DNA of 64,000 nucleotides from Macrostomum hystrix. Lineage: Eukaryota; Platyhelminthes; Macrostomidae. The DNA is taken from assembly GCA_950097015.1 (NCBI GenBank), contig CATNEN010000001.1, positions 17,426,501 through 17,490,500 on the forward strand. The letters run 5' to 3'. Below, piece after piece: positions 43,937 through 54,270 of the stretch. Positions within the stretch are counted from its first letter, which is position 1. Each line of letters opens with the position of its first letter. A program made the translations under genes and the position numbers. The notes under the pieces were generated by a model. That model did no database searches. It was not told where the DNA came from and saw only the letters and a program-made list of their open reading frames with translations.

Positions 43937-45927
43937 TCTCCCCTCTGAGTCAGTTTTTTCCCATCACAGCTGCAGTCTCTCAGGTGGGCCGCGAGCTCTC
44001 AGAGGGTACCGCCGGGGAGTCGTGGCATCCCGACGCGCGTTGCTCTTTGGTCCGTCGGCGGGTTCAGGTGCCGCCTCGCCGATTGTGGCGCCGCTGGCGA
44101 CAGTATCAGGAGTGGTGCGTGCACCGCCAGCTCCCAGGGTCGCGTCACCGCCGCCATCAGTCAGCGGCTGGCCGGCATCAGCGATGTCGAGGTCGAAGCC
44201 GTCAGCGCGGGCCGCCACCAGCTGATCCGCATGCCGCATGTGCTGACCGCGCTGCGAGTCGACGATGCAGTTGCGGCTGCCAGCGCCCTTGATGACGCCC
44301 TCCGCCCAGCGCGGCGTGTCGCCGGCCCTCGCACCGGCGCTGAAGTCGCGGAAGAGCACACGATCACCGGTTTGGAACTCACGCGCCGCCTTCCTGCTCG
44401 GTAGCAGCTGCTCCTGTCGCCGTCGCACGCTGCTCCTGCTCCTGACGGTGCCAGTAGATCCAGGCGGCATCGGAGCCGCAGGCCGATGAGTAGTTGGCTA
44501 GGAGCGACGCCGCTGACACTGTGCGGCGTGTTGCGGTAGCCGAGCAGCAGTCGCTGGAGTTCGGCATCAGAATGACCACTCTTGAGCAGATGCCGCTTTA
44601 GAACTTGGACGAAGCGCTCGGCTTGGCCATTCGTGGCAGGATGGAACGGTGCCGAGAACACATGACGAATGCCATTGGCTCGGATGAAGTCGGCGAACTC
44701 GGCGGAGGCGAACTGCGGCCCGTTGTCGGACACCAGCGTGCGCGGGATGCCCGCAGACTCGCGATTGTGGCTGCCGCTGTGGTGCCGCGCATCCGCACGA
44801 CCTGCGGTCACTTGCTGTGGGCGCCCACCACCACCGGGCACACACGACCGTCGACAGGCCCGGCGAAGTCGACATGCAGGCGCTCCCACGGCTCCGACGG
44901 GAACGGCCACGGCTGCACGGGTGCCTTTGGCGGGTCGGGCTGGTTGAGCTGACAGGTCCTGCAGGTCTTTGTTGCAGCCTCCAAATCGCCGTCGATTCCT
45001 GGCCACCAGACGTAGCTGCGAGCTAGGGCGCGCATTCTGCTGGTGCCTGGATGCTCCTGGTGGAGCTCTTGGATCACGTGATCGCGCAGCGCCGCTGGTA
45101 CTACGACTCTGGCGCCCCACAACACGTAGCCTTGGTCAACCGACAGCTCCGTCTGCCGCCGGGCGTAGTCGCTCAGCTCGGCGCCGATGGGCGCCCCAGT
45201 TTGCAGGCAGCGTAGCACGCGGCCCAGCGATGCGTCTGTCGGCGTGTGTCGCGCCACCGTCTGCGCCGTGACGGCCGATCCGGCCCCCTCGTCAAGTAGC
45301 AGCGAGTTGACGGCCGCCTCCTCCTCGAACAGCTGCGGCAGCGGCAGTCGCGAGAGCGAGTCGCAGTTAGCGTGCTTCTCCGTCAGCCGGAACTCGAGCG
45401 CATAGTCGTAGCTCGCCAGGCGGATGGCCCAGCGCTGCATGCGGGCGGCCGCATGCGCCGGGATGCCCTTGCGCTCGCCTAGCAGCCCCAGCAGCGGCAG
45501 ATGGTCAGTGACGATAGTGAAGCGGCGGCCGTAGAGGAACTGGTGGAAGCGGTCCAGGCCGAACAGGATGGCCAGCGCCTTCTTGTCCAGTTGCGAGTAG
45601 CCGCGCTGTACCAGGCTCCGGCTAGCGAAGGCGACTGCGCAGTCCTTGTCGCCAATGCGGTGTCAGCACTACGCCAAGGCCGTAGGGAGAGGCGTCGCAC
45701 TCCAGTCGCAGCGGCAGGTCCGGGCTGTAGTGCACGAGCACCGGGGACCGAAGCAGCAGCCGCTTTGCCTCGGCGAACGCTTGCTGCTGCGGCCGCTCCC
45801 AGGACCAGCGCGTGTTCTTGACCAGGAGCTGATGCAGTGGCGCCAGCACGGTGGACAGATTTGGCAGGAACTTGCCGTACTGCGCCAGCATTCCAAGAAA
45901 CGAGCGCAGCTGGCTGACGTCCATATG
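43937..45927 (-). pseudogene. Ty3/gypsy pol fragment 2: RT thumb to integrase C-terminus
   Basis: Minus strand: DVSQLRSFLGMLAQYGKFLP (RT thumb), RNase H (ECDASPYGLGVVL and following), a linker ending RLTEKHANCDSLSRLP, an integrase HHCC finger (ELHQEHPG...CRTCQ), a DDE core (LHVDFAG; LVSDNGPQFAS; NGQAERFVQVLKRH) and a C-terminal tail FQTGDRVLFRDF...YPLRARGPP. The domain order and tail resemble the Mag-type lineage common in invertebrates. Frame changes occur near 45,620-45,480 and 44,810. All sequence upstream of the RT thumb is missing and the R2-like element resumes directly. Confidence 0.9.
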
Positions 45928-45935
45928 CCAGCTAT

Positions 45936-48040
45936 ATGGAGATGCAGATGCTAGTGAGGGAGCATAGATGGGATGAGCTTGGTAATCTTGTGGGGGGTCT
46001 TCTACCCACTGCCGAGAAGGTATCGAAGCCAGTCAGGAAGAGAAGGAAGCTAATTAGGGCGGCCAAGAAGAAGGAGAGACGCAGGATGTTGTTTGCTGAG
46101 ATGCAGAGAGTTTATGAGAAAGGGAGGAAGAGAGCGGCAAAGGCTGTTTTTACGGGCGAGTGGAAATCTTTGGACGATAACAGTAAGGAGGAAATAAGTA
46201 TAGAGCAGCTGGCAGGTTATTGGGGTGAGCTATTAGGGAGGGAGTCGTGCAAGGACGATAGAATTAGGAATAGAAGAGATAGGGTGTTGGAAATTATGAA
46301 TCCAGGAAGTGCAGGTAGCTTTAAAAGGGCTGGGGGGTCCGCGCCGGGTCCTGATGGGGTCAAGGTCGACACTCTAAAAAGTATGGATCCTCATCTCTTG
46401 GTGCTACTCTTCAACGGAGTCTTGGTGTGCGGCAAAACTCTCAATCCATTCAAAAACACACGCACTATTCTTATTCCAAAAAGGATTCTCCGACAGGTCC
46501 TGGCGACTTTCGCCCTATTTCTTTGTCTAATTTATGTTGTAGGGTATACCATAAAATTATCGCAGCTAGGCTTTCTAGACATATCAGTGTTCTTGCTACT
46601 CAAAGAGGCTTTAAGTTAGGGCTGGATGGGGTCTCGGCCAACCATTATGTCATCGAGGGCCTCATTGCAGATGCCAAACTAGGGAACAGTAACCCATTTT
46701 TTAGCCTTTATTGATCTTAAAAAGGCCTTCGACTCTGTCTACCACGATACGCTTGTGGCTGCGGCGGACAGAGTCGGAGTGCCCGAACTTTGTAAAAATA
46801 TCAAAAACTTTTATCATGACAATTTTACTTTCTTATTTGGCGAGAGGATCCGAATTGAAAGGGGAGTAAAGCAGGGAGACCCGCTTTCTCCTATTCTTTT
46901 CCTCTTTGTTATTGACGAATTGCTTGCAGCGCTGGATAGCAACATCGGATATACGATTGAAGGGCACAAAATAAATAGTGCCGGATTCGCCGACGACATT
47001 GCGATAGCCGCATCCTCAGCACCAGGCTTGAGGGCACTGCTGAGCCAGTTTGAAGCAGCGCTTAAGGGCTCCGGCCTGGAGGCAAATTCATTAAAATGCG
47101 CCAGTCTCTCTATAATATACGACGGGAAGAAGAAGAGATGGCTCAACGATACAAACGAAAAATTCCAAATACACAGTAAAGAAAAGCCGAGCATTGGCCT
47201 AGATGAAACCTATGCCTACCTCAGGTTGGGCATCAACGCCGAAGGTGCGGTCACTAACGGCCTAGACATGCTGAAAAACTTACTTAGTAATTTGCGAGAG
47301 GCGCCGCTCCGCCCTCAACAAAGACTATACTTCTTGCGAAACAATGTATTACCCAAAGTAACATACCAGTTTGTACACGGAAGAGTGCATTTGAAAGCTC
47401 TAAAGGAAGCCGATATTTTAATACGTAACTTCACTAAACATATACTTAAGCTCCTTCATGACACGTGCGATGGTTTTATTCATGCGAAGGCAGTGGACGG
47501 CGGATTAGCTTCACAACTAACGTACCGTATCAAAAAAGGCCAGACTAGATTATCTTCTTAACTGTATAGATCCATGCATTAGGGACCTAGCTAATAGAGC
47601 GAGGATCAAGAACAAATACACGATGGGGCCGCAAGTTCAAGTCTTTAATAATACCAAGCTGATTAACAGCTTTTGGGCCGATAAGCTGCACTCCACCTTT
47701 GATGGGGCAGGCTCCACCTCCGTGGAGTCCAACAACGTCAAACAAGTGCATTCATGGGTTACGGATGGCACAAATATTCTCTCGTCCGAAATGTTTAGTA
47801 AATTTATCAAAATCAGGGGCAACTTAAGGCCCACGAGAGCAAGGGCGGCCAGGGGAAGGCATAAAGTACCTAACTGTGATGCAGGTTGCCGCAAGCCGGA
47901 AGGTCTGGGTCATAATGCTCCAACAGTGTGACCGGACCTTTGACAGGCGCAATACAAGGCATAACAAAATCCTAGACCGCATCAGCAAACTGTTAACCGA
48001 GGAGGTAGAGCGGCTCAATAGCTGGCCCTCGCCCGAGGTT
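45936..48040 (+). pseudogene. R2-like non-LTR retrotransposon, RT and zinc-knuckle part
   Basis: Continuation of the 42.8 kb element: linker (KPVRKRRKLIRAAKKKERRR), RT with SAPGPDGVKVDTL, GDFRPISLSNLCCRVYHKII, AFIDLKKAFDSVYH, ERGVKQGDPLSPILFLFVID and AGFADDIAIAAS, then the R2-typical RPQQRLYFLRNNVLP, HDTCDGFIHAKAVDGGLA, and RPTRARAARGRH leading into a C..C...H....C knuckle split by a frameshift near 47,900. Frameshifts also lie at about 46,490, 46,700 and 47,560. The restriction-like endonuclease domain that should follow is absent. R2 elements insert in 28S genes; the expected target bases flank neither end here. Confidence 0.87.
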
Positions 48041-48689
48041 TGAACGAGCTAGTTTCTGGCTTTTTGGGGTGCGGTGCGGGGGTGGGTCACTAGAGGGAGG
48101 GTCCTGTCGGTCCGTTTCTGGCGTGCGTGGTGTGCGTGTGTGTTGATCTCTGCCCCAGTGTTCGTTCGCGAGGCTCTCCGAGCCACTTTTGACGGGGGGA
48201 CTCGCTCCTTCCTGACGTCGCGCCCGAGTGCTGAGTAGGAGACGGGTTGGCGGTTTCGGCCGAAACCGCCCGGACTATCTTGCATCCGGACAGGTAGTGG
48301 AGTAGGAGGCCGGCAGTGGCAGCGCCGGCGGGGTGGAGCGGAGGCGGTAGTTCGCGGGGTCTGGGCTTTCCTTCTTCAGTCTTTGTTCCTCCTTCCTTGC
48401 ATCCAACAGGCATTAGCCATATCAGGCGAAGCCTGTAACGTAGTTATTTTTTTTCTTGTTGCGCTATTTCTGCAAACCAATGTTACGACGTCGTGTTCCG
48501 GCATAATTTATCCTTCTACTAGTGGCGGATGTGCAGCGGCAGGGAGCCTCCATGACGGACGCAGCGAGGAGGCGGCCGGTGCCGCCCATATCGCTAACCC
48601 CTGGCAGCCGGGCGGCCTCCAGCCAGGCGGTGCCGCTCAGGGTGGTCCGTCGGTCGGTTCCGCCGCGCGATCCCCCTCGCCATAGGCTG
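48041..48689. other. GC-rich junction between R2-like element and minus LINE
   Basis: Probably untranslated ends of one or both retrotransposons. Several short GC-rich open frames are not protein-like. No poly(A) tail or target duplication marks the border. Confidence 0.4.
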
Positions 48690-51190
48690 GGAAGAAATCA
48701 GCTCGGCCGGTATCCCGAAGGAAGTGGGCGAGCTGTGGAATGCTCTCGGGCGAGCAGGCTTCGACTAGGGTCGGCGCCGGCCCGAGATGTTTTAGCCTTG
48801 CCCGGGTGAAGGCCGGGCAGTGGCAGATGAAGTGCTCGGCGTTTTCGCGTGCGGAGCAGCAGAAGGGTCACGTTTCCTCCGGCACGTGGCCTTGGAGGTA
48901 GCGGTGTCTGGTGAAGCAGCCATGTCCTGAGAGGGCCATGGTGACTGCTCTCAGGTCTCTGCGGTTTAGCCTGAGCAAGGCTTTACGCAGGTTACTAGAG
49001 GGGTTTGGCACCGCAGCCCTGGACTGGCGACAGTTCAGGGTGCTAGACCACCTCCTCCGGTGTTGGGTCTCCATCCAGCGGTTGATGTTGGAGTTGACCA
49101 CGGAAATGGGGATCGGGTCCTCCGGGCCCGGGCCCAACAGGGAGCTGGCTGCGCCAGCCTTTGCAAGCTGGTCCGCCATCTCATTCCCTGTGAGCCCGGC
49201 GTGCCCAGGGATCCACATCAGCTCCACCGTGTTAGACTGTGCCAATCCATTTAACTGGGTGTGGCAGTCTAAGGTGGTTCTGGAGCGAGAGGTGCAGCGG
49301 CTGAGGGCCTTGAGAGCTGCTTGACTGTCGGAGTGAAATCCTTCGTCCAGTCAGCTGCCTCTGGCGCAGTTCAGCCGCACAGAGACTGATGGCGAGCATT
49401 TCGTTTTGGAAAACGCTAGAGCTCTTGCCACAGTGTTGGGAGTGGGTCCAGAGGACCTCACCACCCGAGGCGACGCACACTCCGAATCCCGATTTGCCGT
49501 TCATCAGAGAGCCGTCAGTGTAGCAGTGGACCGCTGGGTCACCCCAGTAGCCCTTGACCTCATTGCGAGGGAGGATGCTGACCTTGTACCTGTGGCTCCG
49601 GAGTAAAGTGGCCGAGAGGATGGTGAGCCCTCCACACTCGCCCAGAGTTTTCAGGCAAAGGTCAGAGTGAGGCAGAAGGGAGCGCCGGGTGGACTTAGCC
49701 GCTTCCCCTTATATAAAAATGTCAATGGGTGTAGCGTTGAGGAAGGCATTCATGCCTTCGAAGGGAGTGGAAGGTGGGGCGCCCAGCGTCATACGACAGG
49801 CTCTGCCCTGCACCCTATAGAGCGCCTCCAGGTTTTTCTGGATGCCCATGGCACCGGCCCAGATGAGGCCAGCGTACGCAACGGACGGTCTGATGATCGC
49901 CGTGTAAATCCACCAAAGGTTCTTGGGGGTTAGCCCCCACGTGGTGCCCACGGCACGCCTGACTTGCGCCAGTATGGCTAGGGCCCTCTTGGCCTTTGTG
50001 GTGATGTGCGGGGTCCAGTTGAGCCTATGGTCTAGCAGGAGACCAAGGCATCTGACCTGCTTTTCCATGGCAATATTCTTTCCATAGAGAGTCAGAGGCT
50101 TAATGGTCCAGAGCAGTCTGCTGGTAAACAACCACAACGGTCTTGGACTCAGAGAGTCGGAGCCCGCATTGGTCCGCCCAGCGCACCGCCCTGTTGATAA
50201 AGCCCTGGATGAGGTCCTTGGTGGTTTCCGCCGAGGGGCCCGCGCAGATGGCGGTCACATCGTCGGCATATCCCACCTTCAGGACCGGGTCGGGACGAGT
50301 GCTTTTCAGCAGCTCATCCATGACGAGGTTCCACAGCAGTGGAGTAAGGACGCCGCCTTGGGGCCCTCCTTTTTGGACAGGTACAGAGAGCGACCTGCCA
50401 TCGAGGTGGGCCACCACGTGGCGATGCCGGATCATGTACATGACCCAGCGAACGAGGTGGGGATGAGTGGCCCTGGAAACTAGGGCCCTCTCAAAGGCTT
50501 CGAAGACAACGTTATTGAAGGCCCCCTCGATGTCAAGGAAGACGGCCAGGGCGAAACCACTGCCCAGCACTGCCTTCTCGAGAGTCTCCACGATGTGGTG
50601 GAGGGCGCTCTCCGTGGACCGGCCCGCCCGGAAGGCGTGCTGGTTTTAGGAGAGCGGAGCCCGCCCTAGCTCTACAGTTAAGAAGGCGCCAGAGCACCAG
50701 TCTTTCCATGAGCTTGAGGCAGGTGGAAGTCACCTGCGATCGGGCGATAAGACTTGAGCGATAAGACTTGACCGATCGATAATCGCCTTTGGCGGGCTTT
50801 GAGATAAAGACGACCCGGGCTTCATGCCACAGCGCTGGCACACAGCCCAGCACGATGCAGGCCAGTAGAAGTCTGCAGAAGAGATGGAGGAAGCGGCCAT
50901 TTTTGACCGCTTCATGCAGAAAGGCCGGATAGATACCGTCTGGCCAGGTGTTTTATAATGGTTGAATGACTTTGCCGCGCGAGCAATGCGGTCATTCGTA
51001 ACAAGTGACTGAGCCAGGCCCTGACCACTACGCGAGTGGTCGTCTGGGCCAATGTGCGCCGGTACACTCGGGAAGAAATGCCCTAGCATGAGCTCGAGCG
51101 TTTCTTCCGGGCGCTCCGTGATCGAGCCGTCAGGCTTTTTGATCGACGAGAGCTTGGAGAAGCGGTCGTTGGTGAGCGCCTTTACCACGC
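48690..51190 (-). pseudogene. LOA/Ingi-like LINE, ORF2 3' part: RT, RNase H, zinc knuckle
   Basis: Minus strand. The 5'-most reading is SSIKKPDGSITERPEETLEL (about 51,150), then RT with FLDIEGAFNNV, GGPQGGVLTPLLWNLVMDEL and VGYADDVTAI, and RNase H (FGVCVASGG, FQNEMLAISLCAAEL, then [20 protein letters not shown]). The end carries a C-terminal CCHC knuckle (CCSAREN AEHFICHC) after an in-frame TGA near 48,870. RNase H plus the PQGGVL.PLLWN signature places it near the LOA/Ingi/I group rather than R1. It lacks the endonuclease and has frameshifts near 50,090, 50,630 and 50,740. Its 5' truncation point touches 28S fragment C. Confidence 0.85.
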
Positions 51191-51216
51191 GGGCCGTGGG
51201 CCGCGAGCCCTCAAGC

Positions 51217-51340
51217 CCGGTTTATGTGCTTGGTCGAAAGACCAATGGTGCGAAGCTACCATCTGAGGGATTAAGAATGAACGCCTCTTAAGTCTGAATC
51301 CCGCCCAGAAATGCAACGATACTATCGGTGCCCCTACGCC
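51217..51340 (+). rRNA. 28S rRNA fragment C
   Basis: Conserved 3' region of 28S: TTATGTGCTTGGTCGAAAGA, CCAATGGTGCGAAGCTACCA, GAACGCCTCTTAAGTCTGAA, and TCCCGCCCAGAAATGCAACG. An extra T in CCTCTTAAGTC and other changes show decay. It ends with CCCCTACGCC, which is repeated at 51,551. Confidence 0.93.
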
Positions 51341-51550
51341 ACACTGAGGGAGGCCAGATGCTGGCTGCTTCTATCATCACGGAGGACCGCATCGTTAAGG
51401 CGGCCACCTCCTTTAAGCCTTTCAAGGCTCCAGGGCCTGATGGCATCGTACCTGCCTTTCTTAGAGAGGCGGTTAAATGCCCAGGTTTCCTGCGCTCTGC
51501 GCCCCCGCTGCGTCCATGGACCACCCTGCAGCTAAGTCAAGTAAGTCAAG
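51341..51550 (+). mobile_element. 210-bp LINE fragment with 10-bp target duplication in 28S
   Basis: Flanked by direct repeats CCCCTACGCC (51,331-51,340 and 51,551-51,560). It contains a plus-strand piece of LINE RT, ITEDRIVKAATSFKPFKAPG plus PDGIVPAFLREA, related in sequence to the minus LINE at about 51,000 (VTNDRIARAAKSF). The 3' end is a short tandem AAGTCAAGT instead of poly(A). Confidence 0.85.
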
Positions 51551-51812
51551 CCCCTACGCCGGGAGGCAACGATATACTTGGCCCGAAATCCGATTTCGGC
51601 GGCCGAGCTGGCTAAAGCCACTGCGATACTGGCCACTCCCACTGTCTTGATATTCGAAAGTGGAGGCACAGACACGATTACACTTGATTGAGACGTAGGG
51701 GTTCTATATCGCTTGTAGACGACTTAGATCTCGGTCGGGGTGCCGTACTTAGTTGAGCAGTTCTTCACTGCGATCTATTGAGGCTAAGCCTTTTGACGGG
51801 GAGATATGTCCG
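51551..51812 (+). rRNA. 28S rRNA fragment D (3' terminus)
   Basis: Continues fragment C after the insertion: GGCCCGAAATCCGATTTCGG, TATATCGCTTGTAGACGACT, CGGGGTGCCGTACTTAGTTG, and AGCAGTTCTTCACTGCGATC followed by TATTGAGGCTAAGCC, the typical LSU 3' end. Sequence beyond about 51,812 is spacer. Confidence 0.92.
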
Positions 51813-51892
51813 CTATGGTCGGGCATTTTCCTCATACTTAACACACATTTCTTTTAGGTTCTACGTTTTTTTATAAAGCTTTTCATATACGT

Positions 51893-51944
51893 TAGTCAGT
51901 CAGTCAGTCAGTCAGTCAGTCAGTCAGTCAGTCAGCCAGTCAGT
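51893..51944. repeat. (AGTC)n microsatellite
   Basis: About 13 copies of AGTC in the spacer after the 28S end, with one AGCC interruption near the right end. Confidence 0.97.
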
Positions 51945-52169
51945 TGGAGCCCTTTAGAGCCTTTTCCAAGTCTTGGAACTTCGATGTCTTGATTTATTTC
52001 ATCATTCTATACAAGTCTCTGAACCTCTGGCATATGAGTTAGTTTTTATGTCTTAAGAGTCTTGCAAAAAATCTCAGACTCAGTTGTGAAGGCATTCAAA
52101 CAGGCTTCTTTTCGTTTAAACGAAAAAGCAAAGATCAGAAAGGTTATATCTTTTTCGTTTTAAATTTGT

Positions 52170-52555
52170 AAGCTGACTAGGATTTTTTGACCATAGTTAC
52201 TCCTATTTACCCAATGCGAATCAGCTAACGAAGATTTCTGGGTCCTAGTTGCTCCCGCTTACCTATGCTTACATGACGAGGATATTTTACAATAGTTGCT
52301 CCCTGCTTACCTTAATTTTTAGACTATTTTTTTATTTTTTACTTTTTCTGCTGATCTTTAAAATACTTGCGATTTTGCACAGTCTTACACTAAGAAACTA
52401 AATAACGTCTTTCATTTCTGGCCGTAAACTCGCCGCACAGAACTGTCAGATGGAGTACGAAACATTATTAAGCAAACTAACTAAGTAGGCTGGATAAACT
52501 AAATAGCTGACGAGGATTTCTTTGTCATAGCTGCTCCAATATTTTACCTAATTAC
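52170..52555. repeat. Degenerate tandem repeat upstream of the jockey-like LINE
   Basis: Four related segments of about 45-60 bp, each of the form AGCTGACGAGGATTTC...TAGTTGCTCC...TTACC (52,173; 52,221; 52,271; 52,505). They lie directly before the LINE ORF1 and may be its 5' untranslated region, since tandem 5' repeats are common in LINEs. Confidence 0.55.
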
Positions 52556-52627
52556 TACATTTTTTAAAACTTTACTGCTTCCTTCTCTTTCTAAACCACT
52601 TCAGGAACTCATAATTATCTTTAATTA

Positions 52628-54136
52628 CGTTACTTCCGAGTTACTTCTCGAGCCATCCAGGACATCAATGACTTTCATCAAGCTCCATCCAAGCCGTCCA
52701 ATCCTCTTGACTCTTCCGTCTATGAAGTCGTCGAGGTATGCGACAAAACCATCGTCGAGGAAGACTCTTCTCGAACTCCAACTTCTACTTCGGTACGTCA
52801 AGGTAACTCTTCTGTCCATGACAGCCAATTTCCGGACCTGCCACCTTCTACTTCTGGTTCTCAGCCACCGAAAGGTAACGCCAAAGTAGCTCCAGTGCTC
52901 TTCCTCATTCCAAAATCAACTCTTGACGAGCTTAGGTTCGAGAGGTTCCTTAAGGACAATTTTCCAACAGTCCGAATAAGGTCCGTCCAACGCTGCTTCT
53001 ACTCTTCCGGCTTCAAAGTCTTTGCTCTTGACGTCCAAGGTTACCAGCATCTTACTTCCGACGATCTTAAGCATCCGACCATCGATGGCATCCAGGTAGA
53101 ACGGCGCCTTCCTATTCGACGTGAGGACGCCCAGGTCAACTCCAGACGTCTTCCGCCCAACATCACGACTCCAAAAGCCTTGTCTTTCATCATCCGACAG
53201 GTATCTCTTGCAACAGATCTTAAGGACCTTCTCTTGAGAATCCAGACGGTCGAGCCCAACATCTCAGGCATTGTCCGAATCGTGTCTTCCTCATCCAACG
53301 AGCCAACTCAATTCGTCTGAGCCTTTACTTCTGACTTGGGTACGCAAACCCGATGCATCTCCAAAGGCATCCACATCGGGTTCTTCCACTTCCGCTGTGA
53401 GGCCAGCAGGTCACCTCCTCCACTAATGGCAACTCAGTGTGGTCATTGTCAGGCATTTGGCCACCATTCCAAGCAGTGTGATCGTTGACCAAGGTGCAGG
53501 GTCTGTGGGTATGATCACCTGACATCCGAGTGCGACAGCTTAGGCATTCCAAATTTCTACATTCAATGCGCCAACTGTAAACGTCCTCACCAGTCCAACG
53601 ACAAGGCATGTCCAGCACGACGAGCAGCCAACAATCGAGTCCAGGCATGGGCATCCAAAAACCTTCCTCCTCAGGTCCAACGTCCTCCTCCTCCGATGAG
53701 CTACGCCGCAGCTCTAGCTCCTCCTCCACAACAACGCCAAGCTATTCCTCCTCTTATGCAAGTTCCAACACTTCCGTACAACGACTCCAGCGAGGACTTC
53801 CCTTCTCTTCCTAACTCTTCGGTACCAAGGCAACCTTTGGTAAATCAGGTATCTTGCCTTCTTTAAAACAATGCACTCGCCGCCGCCGCAGCAGCGCCGA
53901 TCGAGAACACCGTCTATCACGAGCCGAGGAACGCCCTGCTGCCAACGCGGCCAAGATCCAGGCGTCCGGAACCGACTACGATCAGAGTTCCGCCAACTCC
54001 AGCGACCCCGGGCTACAGGCAGGCACCGATTGGCCCGAAGGTCCACGTTCTGGAGCTGTTGCAAGCAGTCGCCTTTGTGTTGGTCCACGCAGCGTTCGCC
54101 AAGCCGGAGCGGAGACCAAAACCGTGGCAGGACTAG
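52628..54136 (+). pseudogene. Jockey-like LINE ORF1 (gag-like, three zinc knuckles)
   Basis: One reading frame of about 500 codons interrupted only by TGA at 53,318, TGA at 53,486 and TAA at 53,864. Order: a Ser/Pro-rich N-part, an RRM/PRE_C2HC-like region (VLFLIPKSTLDELRFERFLK to RIVSSSSNEPTQFV), three CCHC knuckles (CGHCQAFGHHSKQC, CRVCGYDHLTSEC, CANCKRPHQSNDKAC), and a Pro/Gln-rich stretch ending KPWQD and a stop. Such ORF1 proteins bind LINE RNA in ribonucleoprotein particles. No ATG is seen near the 5' border, so the start may be lost. ORF2 begins about 135 bp downstream. Confidence 0.88.
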
Positions 54137-54270
54137 TCGAGGCATCCATCCAGCTAGTACAATCGGCTACCAGGTGGCGTCCTCCGAGTTCCTGGACGGA
54201 TCAACTTTGCGACAATTTAAGTAATCTTCAATAATCTCTAAATTGAGTAGCTTAAATTTAATGTTATTAG

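Noticed and set aside
43741-44489. Plus-strand GC-rich frames across the Ty3 fragment
   Set aside because: Antisense shadows of the minus-strand integrase.
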